Assembly (NCBI GenBank): GCA_009917545.1
Contig: QZDW01000023.1
Span: 1-56,204, forward strand
Direction of reading: 5' to 3'
Origin: a bacterium 1XD42-76
Lineage (GTDB): Bacteria; Bacillota; Clostridia; Lachnospirales; Lachnospiraceae
DNA: 56,204 nt
The notes beneath the pieces were generated by a model. The model saw only the letters and a program-made list of their open reading frames with translations, ran no database searches and was not told the origin of the DNA. The translations under genes and the position numbers were made by a program. Below are positions 51,115 to 56,204 of this stretch, piece by piece; the first letter of the stretch is position 1; every line of letters begins with the position of its first letter.

Positions 51115-51657
51115 ATGCAGCCAGCAACATTAGAACTATTAAAAGATATCTACAATCACTATTTGGACACCGATGCTCGTGACTGTCGCGTTTCATTTGT
51201 TGATGTCACGCCACATGAGAAACATTCCATCTGCAATTCTTTAAACTATCTTGAAGAATGCGGATACATCCGGTACACTTCCCGCGCACTGGGATTCTGG
51301 GATTTTCAAATTACTGTGGCTGGAATTAGATTTGCCGAAAATGGTTTCAAAGAGCCTGATGTTTTACCCTTGATTCACGGAAGCAATAACATATATGTTA
51401 ATGGATCCAGCAATTCAATAACCGGAAATTACGGCAACCTATCTGTTGACATTACCAATTCTGATTTACCTGATGAATGTAAACAGTTAATCGAATCTTT
51501 TCTTTACGAGATGAAAAATCCGCATCTTCCTCCGGAAAAGAAATCCGAAAAAGTCAAATCTTTCCTATCCGATATTTCATCTGGAACTATTTCCGGAGTT
51601 ACTGCTTCCGGTTTAACCGCGCTTCTTGTTTCTCTTTTTAACCAAATACCTCTTTAA
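51115..51657 (+). CDS. Winged-helix protein with Asn/Gly-rich motif (180 aa)
   Basis: Residues 1-80 form a winged-helix-like domain (TLELLKDIYNHYLDTDARDC, CNSLNYLEECGYIRYTS). The short repetitive segment SNNIYVNGSSNSITGNYGN follows (about 85-105). The C-terminus (GTISGVTASGLTALLVSLF) is hydrophobic and Gly-rich. Such Asn/Gly motifs recall amyloid-like or beta-solenoid signalling segments, but this is inference. A frameshifted and a truncated relative lie upstream. Unknown function. Confidence 0.7.
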   Translation: MQPATLELLKDIYNHYLDTDARDCRVSFVDVTPHEKHSICNSLNYLEECGYIRYTSRALGFWDFQITVAGIRFAENGFKEPDVLPLIHGSNNIYVNGSSNSITGNYGNLSVDITNSDLPDECKQLIESFLYEMKNPHLPPEKKSEKVKSFLSDISSGTISGVTASGLTALLVSLFNQIPL

Positions 51658-51840
51658 TTCTCTCAACCAGTACCTTGCCGATTCCCCCAGTGTACTGGTT
51701 GAAACCTTAATGGGAACCGGAATAATAAAATTACTGCCTTTTTTACATTCATAAAGATTTATCCTGTCCCCTGTTATCCTTTTTTCTATAAATAAGATGT
51801 ATTGTTTTTCACTTAGAGAAAAGCGTACCCTTATCTCCAT
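51613..51840 (-). CDS. MEIRV-type small protein (75 aa)
   Basis: MEIRVRFSLSEKQYILFIEK, then INLYECKKGSNFIIPVPIKV and a basic C-terminus (LVKKRNKKRG). It converges on, and overlaps by 45 bases, the winged-helix gene. A second copy with a lost start is at 46958. Probably DNA- or RNA-interacting by charge; unknown family. Confidence 0.6.
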   Translation of the reverse strand: MEIRVRFSLSEKQYILFIEKRITGDRINLYECKKGSNFIIPVPIKVSTSTLGESARYWLRELKRYLVKKRNKKRG

Positions 51841-51900
51841 CTTTTTTTACCTCCTATTCCGTTGTCAATGTACAACATTATTTTCACTATTTTATCAATT

Positions 51901-52113
51901 TTAATTTGATTTTTTTGGTAAAAAAATATAATCCAATGGCATCTTATAGAGTTCACTTAACTGTCTGCTTTGGGACATTTTGGGTTCTGACTTTCCTTTT
52001 TCCCAGCTAACAACAGTCTGTTTTCCCACTTTTAATGCTTGTGCCACATCATTCTGGGTTAATCCAGCGTTTACTCTTGCTGCTGCCAGACTGATTTTGA
52101 ACTCAGCCAACAT
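51901..52113 (-). CDS. XRE-family regulator
   Basis: A 70-residue HTH protein: MLAEFKISLAAARVNAGLTQ, DVAQALKVGKQTVVSWEKGK, LSELYKMPLDYIFLPKKS. It is divergent from the immR-like gene, sharing the operator-rich region at 52146-52226. Confidence 0.85.
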   Translation of the reverse strand: MLAEFKISLAAARVNAGLTQNDVAQALKVGKQTVVSWEKGKSEPKMSQSRQLSELYKMPLDYIFLPKKSN

Positions 52114-52145
52114 TAACCACCTCCCTTGTTCTGCAAATATTATAA

Positions 52146-52226
52146 ATCAAATTAAATTTGATGTCAATACCAAAATCTAATTTTTTTTGATTTTTAGTTG
52201 ACCTTGATAAAATTATGTTGTATTAT
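52146..52226 (+). promoter_or_regulatory. Divergent control region with operators
   Basis: ATCAAATTAAATTTGAT is a perfect 17-bp palindrome (52146-52162), with further TTTGAT-like sites near 52175-52190. For the rightward genes TTGACC (52198-52203) and TATTAT (52221-52226) are 17 bases apart. An XRE protein likely binds here. Confidence 0.65.
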
Positions 52227-52259
52227 ATTAATACAGGTTTTACTTAAGGAGGTACACAC

Positions 52260-52697
52260 ATGGCTGATGAAGAGCAGAAAAGAATATTTGCAAAAAACTT
52301 AAACTGGTACCTTTTAACATTTAACAAAACCCAAAAGGAGGTAGCCGATGCTATTGATGTATCCCCGCAAACCTTTAATACTTGGTGCCAGGGAATTGCC
52401 TTGCCTAGAATGGGAAAGGTACAACGGCTTGCCGATTATTTCGGAATTGGAAAAACTGATCTAATTGATGAAAAATCTTCAGATATGCTTACTCCCAAAG
52501 ACGAACGCGACATTGCAAAAGACGTGGATAACATTATGAAAAAGCTGACTTCAGGAGAGGCCGGCCCTGCAAGCTACGATGGACAGGAACTTGACCCGGA
52601 AGCTGCTGAACTCTTCCGTGATGAACTGGAAATCGCTCTTAGACGGTTAAAAATCATAAACAAAGAAAAATACACCAATAAACGGTATAAAAAGTAG
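52260..52697 (+). CDS. immR: ImmR-like XRE repressor
   Basis: A 145-residue protein: an N-terminal HTH (FNKTQKEVADAIDVSPQTFN, WCQGIALPRMGKVQRLADYF) plus a C-terminal acidic/helical domain. The next gene is an ImmA-like protease, the pair used by ICEBs1 and phages to control excision. AAGGAGG precedes the ATG. Confidence 0.82.
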   Translation: MADEEQKRIFAKNLNWYLLTFNKTQKEVADAIDVSPQTFNTWCQGIALPRMGKVQRLADYFGIGKTDLIDEKSSDMLTPKDERDIAKDVDNIMKKLTSGEAGPASYDGQELDPEAAELFRDELEIALRRLKIINKEKYTNKRYKK

Positions 52698-52709
52698 GTA
52701 AGCGTGTAC

Positions 52710-53144
52710 ATGAATGATGTCAAACGTATAAAACGGCTCATTGCATATTACAGACGATTATTTGACACCTCTGACCCGTTTAAAATTGCAGACCGCCTTG
52801 GAATCCTGTATCAGTTTGGAAACTGTAAATTTGCCGGATGCTACATGTTTCTGAAAAATCACAGATACATATTCCTCAGTAACGAACTGATTGAAGCAGA
52901 AGCCAAACTTGTAATGGCTCATGAACTCGGACATGCCATACTTGACCGGAAAGAAAACTGTTATTTTATCCGAAACAAAACCCTTTTCTCTATGTCAAAA
53001 TTTGAAAAAAGGGCAAACCTGTTTGCCGCACATCTTCTGATCTCAGACGAAATGCTGACTGACTATGAAGGATATACGCTGGAGCGTTTTTGTGCGTGCA
53101 CGGGATATCCAAAGGAACTGGTTGAATTGAGATTAACGCTCTAA
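52710..53144 (+). CDS. immA: ImmA/IrrE-type metallopeptidase
   Basis: A 144-residue zinc protease with the HExxH site in VMAHELGHAILDRKEN. It likely cleaves the ImmR-like repressor after DNA damage, allowing element induction. ATG at 52710 is used; a GTG lies two codons upstream. It starts just after the repressor gene. Confidence 0.85.
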   Translation: MNDVKRIKRLIAYYRRLFDTSDPFKIADRLGILYQFGNCKFAGCYMFLKNHRYIFLSNELIEAEAKLVMAHELGHAILDRKENCYFIRNKTLFSMSKFEKRANLFAAHLLISDEMLTDYEGYTLERFCACTGYPKELVELRLTL

Positions 53145-53229
53145 AACGCACAATTTAAAAACAAATCACTATATATTGTGGTTATTCACATGTTATCCAC
53201 AATTTTATTCACATTTTTTCAAAAACTGA

Positions 53230-53347
53230 TTGACAAACACACCTTTTGCGTATAATATAAGAGTGTAACGATCGTTACACGTTAATAATGCTTCAGGTTG
53301 TACGTCTCTCAGTATATGAGAATGACCGAACCCTGGAGCTTTTTTTA
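53230..53347 (+). promoter_or_regulatory. Promoter, perfect operator and terminator leader
   Basis: TTGACA (53230-53235) with TATAAT/TAATAT near 53251-53258. The 18-bp palindrome GTGTAACGATCGTTACAC (53263-53280) follows at about +5. A long hairpin (53290-53339) ends in TTTTTTT directly before the GGAGG of the next frame. It is a classic leader attenuator, or the 3' end of a short RNA. Confidence 0.6.
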
Positions 53348-53361
53348 TTTTGGAGGTACAT

Positions 53362-53427
53362 ATGAAAACTGCTATCCTGGAAGATGGCGGGTTTTATCGC
53401 AGGCGCGCACAAATTATATTCGGTTAA
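53362..53427 (+). pseudogene. NYN-domain protein, N-terminal remnant
   Basis: MKTAILEDGGFYRRRAQIIF-G and stop. The start of NYN/LabA-type (PIN-like) RNases is I-L-x-D-G-G-F-Y-R; here only 21 codons remain. GGAGG precedes it. Deleted in the element. Confidence 0.5.
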
Positions 53428-53437
53428 TATAATTCAT

Positions 53438-53620
53438 ATGGAAGAGATGCCAATTATGGAGTATGTAATAACGTTTACCTGGGACGACGATGCCGGAGTA
53501 TGGATCGCCACAAGTGATGACATCCCAGGTCTTGTACTGGAATCGGGCTCTTTTGACGCCCTGATCGAGCGCACACGTTTTGCTATACCGGAGCTACTTG
53601 AATTAAACGCCGCCACATAA
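53438..53620 (+). CDS. DUF1902 protein (HicB-like)
   Basis: A 60-residue protein (MEEMPIMEYVITFTWDDDAG, WIATSDDIPGLVLESGS) matching DUF1902, a short HicB-related antitoxin fold. Normally paired with a HicA toxin, whose tail is all that remains after it. Confidence 0.7.
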   Translation: MEEMPIMEYVITFTWDDDAGVWIATSDDIPGLVLESGSFDALIERTRFAIPELLELNAAT

Positions 53621-53622
53621 CC

Positions 53623-53697
53623 GTTGATTCAAAAATAAAGTCAAGATATACGGCAAATGCAATCTTAAAACAAAGCGGTATCAATTATAAATTTTAA
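53623..53697 (+). pseudogene. HicA C-terminal remnant
   Basis: The frame VDSKIKSRYTANAILKQSGI-NYKF resembles the end of HicA proteins that partner DUF1902, but has no start or catalytic GSH. Deletion of the first part leaves the antitoxin alone. Confidence 0.5.
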
Positions 53698-53792
53698 AAA
53701 CGACGTTGCACCATGACAATATAATATGCTGACCCGGGAAACCGTTGGGGCGATATGCCAGCCGCTGGACGAAAAGAAAGGGGGCTGGTGCT

Positions 53793-53879
53793 ATGGTTAC
53801 ATATTCGGATTTGTTCCAGTTTGTAATTATGTTCTGTGCTGTAGTAACTCTTGTTATTTACATTACACATAAAAAATAG
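53793..53879 (+). CDS. Holin-like type I toxin peptide (28 aa)
   Basis: MVTYSDLFQFVIMFCAVVTL then VIYITHKK: one membrane helix with a basic end, like TxpA/BsrG-type peptides. AAGGGGG precedes the ATG. A TATAAT lies at 53720-53725 with a weak -35. The message overlaps an antisense RNA at its 3' end, which shares the terminator. Confidence 0.65.
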   Translation: MVTYSDLFQFVIMFCAVVTLVIYITHKK

Positions 53880-53999
53880 CGCCCTCAGCCTGGTAAACTA
53901 AGGCGCTATTTTTAGCAACTGATTACCGGCGGCCAGGCGTACTCTGGTCAACGGTTCTCTTGTTAAGCATATTATATGCCAGATTCGATAAAATGTCAA
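53871..53999 (-). ncRNA. Antisense RNA to the holin-like toxin
   Basis: A perfect minus-strand promoter, TTGACA (53994-53999), 17 bases, TATAAT (53971-53976), starts an RNA near 53964. It ends at the hairpin TAGCGCC/GGCGCTA (53871-53913) with T runs on both sides, overlapping the toxin 3' end by about 90 bases. This is the RatA/TxpA layout. Confidence 0.7.
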
Positions 54000-54003
54000 A
54001 TGT

Positions 54004-54123
54004 AAAAACCGCCCCTGCGCCAACAGGAACGGCTTTCGCATAGATTCTATACCCAGACAGTGCGCCCGGATAATACAATCAAATCATCAAAAATATTGTA
54101 TCATCTCCCGCGCCTCCTGTCAA
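54004..54123 (-). ncRNA. Candidate small RNA of unknown role
   Basis: A minus-strand promoter, TTGACA (54118-54123), 17 bases, TACAAT (54095-54100), then about 85 bases without a credible ORF ending in the hairpin GCCGTTCCTG/CAGGGGCGG and TTTTT at 54004-54033. It lies between the integrase gene and the toxin, on the opposite strand to both. Confidence 0.6.
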
Positions 54124-54191
54124 AGGGTATGGCGTTATTTTTATACTCAAAATATGGCTACAGGCTGCATTTACTGAAAGGAGAATGATAC

Positions 54192-55217
54192 ATGCCAAAA
54201 AAGAAAAAGAATGCGCTGCCGTCCGGCAGTTTCCGTGTCCAGGTCTATGATTATACTGATAAGGCCGGAAAGAAACACTACAAATCATTTACAGCCCCTA
54301 CAAAGCGCCAGGCACAGGCCCTGGCGGCAGACTGGAAAGCAAATCGGGAGAAGATGCCGGAGACGGATATGACCCTGTATGAGGCCGTAGGGAGGTATAT
54401 AGACCTTAAGAGGGCTGTACTGTCCCCATCAACATTGACAGGGTATACCGCCATACAGAAAACTTATTTTTCCGGCGATTTCGGAAAACATATGCTATCA
54501 TCTCTGACAAACATTGTTGTACAGACATGGGTCAGTGATTTATCGGTGATACGAAGCCCTAAGACTGTCAGAAATGCCTACGGCCTACTTTCGGCAACGC
54601 TTGACGTATTTATGCCCGATTTACATCTTAAATCTACTCTGCCGGCCAAAAAACGTCCGGAATTATATTGCCCGTCTGATGATGATGTTAAAAAGCTTCT
54701 GGAACATATTAAAGGAACCGATCTGGAAATTGCCGTTATGCTGGCAGCATTCGGGCCTCTTCGCCGCGGTGAGATATGCGCTCTTACTTCCGACGACATT
54801 CACGGAAATACTATTACTGTCAGTAAAAGTATGGTACAGGGGCCAGACAACCAATGGTACATAAAACAACCCAAAACTTATGGAAGCTACCGGGAAATTG
54901 ATTTTCCTGATTTCGTAATCGACCGCATAAAGGATATCAACGGTAAAATTGTGAATGCAACTCCGTCGCGGATTAGTGGACTGTTTATAAAGGCCATTAC
55001 AGAAACGGATGTACCCAGATTTCGCTTCCACGATCTTCGTCACTATGCGGCGTCAATTATGCATGCAATCGGAGTACCCGATCAGTATATTTTAAAACGT
55101 GGTGGATGGATTAGTGACAATGTAATGAAATCCGTTTACAGAAATGCCATTGACTCTGAAACTGTGAAGCAGAATAAGAAAATCAACGATCATTTTAAAG
55201 CCCTGAGCAGCACTTAA
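54192..55217 (+). CDS. int: Prophage tyrosine integrase
   Basis: A 341-residue integrase. An N-terminal arm-binding domain (FRVQVYDYTDKAGKKHYKSF), a core-binding domain, and the catalytic set: Arg in LRRGEICALT, Lys in IKQPKTYGSYREI, HDLRHY, a GGW box and Tyr in MKSVYRNA. GGAG precedes the ATG. It lies next to the right junction in tRNA-Lys, so it is the likely enzyme for integration and excision. Confidence 0.92.
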   Translation: MPKKKKNALPSGSFRVQVYDYTDKAGKKHYKSFTAPTKRQAQALAADWKANREKMPETDMTLYEAVGRYIDLKRAVLSPSTLTGYTAIQKTYFSGDFGKHMLSSLTNIVVQTWVSDLSVIRSPKTVRNAYGLLSATLDVFMPDLHLKSTLPAKKRPELYCPSDDDVKKLLEHIKGTDLEIAVMLAAFGPLRRGEICALTSDDIHGNTITVSKSMVQGPDNQWYIKQPKTYGSYREIDFPDFVIDRIKDINGKIVNATPSRISGLFIKAITETDVPRFRFHDLRHYAASIMHAIGVPDQYILKRGGWISDNVMKSVYRNAIDSETVKQNKKINDHFKALSST

Positions 55218-55242
55218 TTCGATTCAGTGCATATACAATACC

Positions 55243-55263
55243 CGTGTGATATTCGTGTGATAC
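55243..55263. promoter_or_regulatory. Integrase arm-type repeats, right end
   Basis: CGTGTGATATTCGTGTGATAC repeats the left-end pair (36492-36513) between the integrase stop and the right junction. Likely arm sites. Confidence 0.5.
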
Positions 55264-55320
55264 ATAGCCCTAAAATATCTTTATTTAAGGCTAATGATAT
55301 TTATAAAATGTCCTGCCGGA

Positions 55321-55403
55321 AACACCAAAAAACCTTGTAAATAATGGATTCTTCCACAATTTGCAAGGTTTTCTTCACATGAGACATCGGGGATTCGAAC
55401 CCC
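55321..55403. other. Right attachment repeat (attR)
   Basis: 83 bases matching 36363-36446: the terminator hairpin and the 3' end of tRNA-Lys, here continuing into the complete tRNA gene. The element integrated so that the tRNA gene was kept intact. Confidence 0.85.
55327..55372 (-). terminator. Terminator of the rRNA-tRNA transcript
   Basis: AAAACCTTG and CAAGGTTTT form the stem, with T runs on the minus strand. It lies just after tRNA-Lys. Confidence 0.75.
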
Positions 55404-55452
55404 GGACAACTTGATTAAAAGTCAAGTGCTCTACCACCTGAGCTAATATCCC
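55380..55452 (-). tRNA. tRNA-Lys (TTT)
   Basis: Cloverleaf from GGGATATTAGCTC to ATGTCTC plus A73, with anticodon loop CTTTTAA and a GGTTCGAATC T-arm. No CCA is encoded. It is the integration site of the prophage. Confidence 0.95.
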
Positions 55453-55470
55453 ATACAACACATGTTGTAA

Positions 55471-55543
<73 letters not shown>

Positions 55544-55580
55544 TTAATAACGATTTATATTAAACTGACTAAAAATAAAA

Positions 55581-55654
<74 letters not shown>

Positions 55655-55710
55655 TTATTATATATTTCTATTATATACAATAAGTACCAAAATATCAATA
55701 CTTATTTTAC

Positions 55711-55792
55711 TGGGCGGAGGTGGATTCGAACCACCGAAGCAAGTTGCAGCAGATTTACAGTCTGTCCCCTTTGGCCACTCGGGAATCCGCCC
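55711..55792 (-). tRNA. tRNA-Tyr (GTA)
   Basis: Class II tRNA of 82 bases with a long variable arm; anticodon loop CTGTAAA; acceptor GGGCGGA/TCCGCCC. Confidence 0.94.
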
Positions 55793-55807
55793 TTATTCTA
55801 TTATGCG

Positions 55808-55880
55808 AGCCGATGATCGGACTCGAACCGATAACCTGCTGATTACAAATCAGCTGCTCTGCCAATTGAGCCACATCGGC
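55808..55880 (-). tRNA. tRNA-Thr (TGT)
   Basis: Acceptor GCCGATG/CATCGGC with T73, anticodon loop TTTGTAA, T-arm GGTTCGAGTC. Confidence 0.94.
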
Positions 55881-55895
55881 ATAAAATTCTAAAAG

Positions 55896-55968
55896 TGGGG
55901 CCTATAGGGCTCGAACCTATGACCCTCTGCTTGTAAGGCAGATGCTCTCCCAGCTGAGCTAAGACCCC
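55896..55968 (-). tRNA. tRNA-Val (TAC)
   Basis: Acceptor GGGGTCT/AGGCCCC with a G:T pair, anticodon loop CTTACAA, T-arm GGTTCGAGCC. Confidence 0.94.
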
Positions 55969-56008
55969 AAACAAATAAGAACCATTATATCTATAATATC
56001 ATTTTTAC

Positions 56009-56082
56009 CGACCCGGATGGGATTCGAACCCACGACCTCCGCCGTGACAGGGCGGCGCTCTAACCAGCTGAGCCACCGGGCC
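56009..56082 (-). tRNA. tRNA-Asp (GTC)
   Basis: Acceptor GGCCCGG/CCGGGTC with G73, anticodon loop CTGTCAC, T-arm GGTTCGAATC. First tRNA after the 23S rRNA. Confidence 0.94.
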
Positions 56083-56141
56083 AATTCAGTATGTTTCCAT
56101 ACCTTCAAAACCACATATTGAAACAACATCCACCCACTCTC

Positions 56142-56204
56142 GGTTAAGTCCTCGACCGATTAGTAACAGTCAGCTCCATACATTACTGTACTTCCACCTC
56201 TGCC
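56142..56204 (-). rRNA. 23S rRNA, 3' end (runs off the window)
   Basis: On the minus strand the last bases read GGAGCTGACTGTTACTAATC and GGTCGAGGACTTAACC, the conserved 3' end of 23S rRNA. The 5' part is beyond the window. Only 60 bases separate it from tRNA-Asp, too few for a 5S gene. Confidence 0.88.

Overview
The window looks like a chromosomal segment of an anaerobic, spore-forming Clostridia member, most likely Lachnospiraceae. The grounds are the SpmA fragment, the FabK-type fatty-acid synthesis operon with a fused AccD-AccA, the decarboxylase/kinase/holB/ricT/rsmI neighbourhood, the strong AGGAGG ribosome sites and the Lachnospiraceae-type prophage proteins. Identification is by reading the sequence only; the species is not determined.

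Layout. (1) 1-2460: end of a mobile element with two tyrosine recombinase genes (one truncated), inserted in a plasmid/ICE-type operon of DUF6075, DUF3970 and a broken parA. It abuts spmA, which is cut at codon 112. (2) 2461-7168: spmA relict with an attenuator-like leader, an isolated AT-rich 1009-residue metallophosphoesterase, and noncoding DNA with the first copies of a ~105-bp structured repeat. (3) 7169-18370: a minus-strand fatty-acid operon, fabH-acpP-fabK-fabD-fabG-fabF-accB-fabZ-accC-accDA-nitronate monooxygenase-like gene, behind a consensus promoter and FabT-like palindromes. (4) 18554-32669: a plus-strand amidohydrolase, then a minus-strand run of lipoprotein, Orn/Lys/Arg decarboxylase, guanylate-kinase-like protein, holB, ricT, TrmN6-like methyltransferase and rsmI, with a surface-polysaccharide set (pyruvyl transferase, two GT2, F420 beta-like protein, ABC exporter) coupled to rsmI by an ATGA overlap. 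(5) 32670-34250: repeat copies in inverted orientation, an AIM24-family gene and a 105-bp nested palindrome.

(6) 34260-55403: accessory DNA stacked on one tRNA-Lys gene. An 84-bp direct repeat (36363-36446 and 55321-55403), made of the tRNA-Lys 3' end plus its terminator, bounds a 19-kb defective prophage with its integrase at the right end. To its left, 34.26-36.36 kb is the relict of an older related element, with decayed lysin, holin and toxin genes. The 19-kb element has lysis and tail-fibre-like genes and a DUF2800 gene but no capsid, portal or terminase genes. It is rich in stability and regulation modules: three complete hicAB pairs plus a relict of a fourth, an Fst-like type I toxin with a convergent RNA, a holin-like type I toxin with an antisense RNA, an ImmR/ImmA pair, a small-peptide/repressor operon, and a multi-copy family of winged-helix proteins with an Asn/Gly-rich motif.

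(7) 55380-56204: seven tRNA genes (Lys, Phe, fMet, Tyr, Thr, Val, Asp) on the minus strand downstream of a 23S rRNA 3' end, with no 5S gene between 23S and the tRNAs.

The likeliest unreported biology lies in the small modules of the prophage (type I toxin/RNA pairs, peptide operons, the duplicated winged-helix family) and in the dispersed repeat with apparent compensatory changes.
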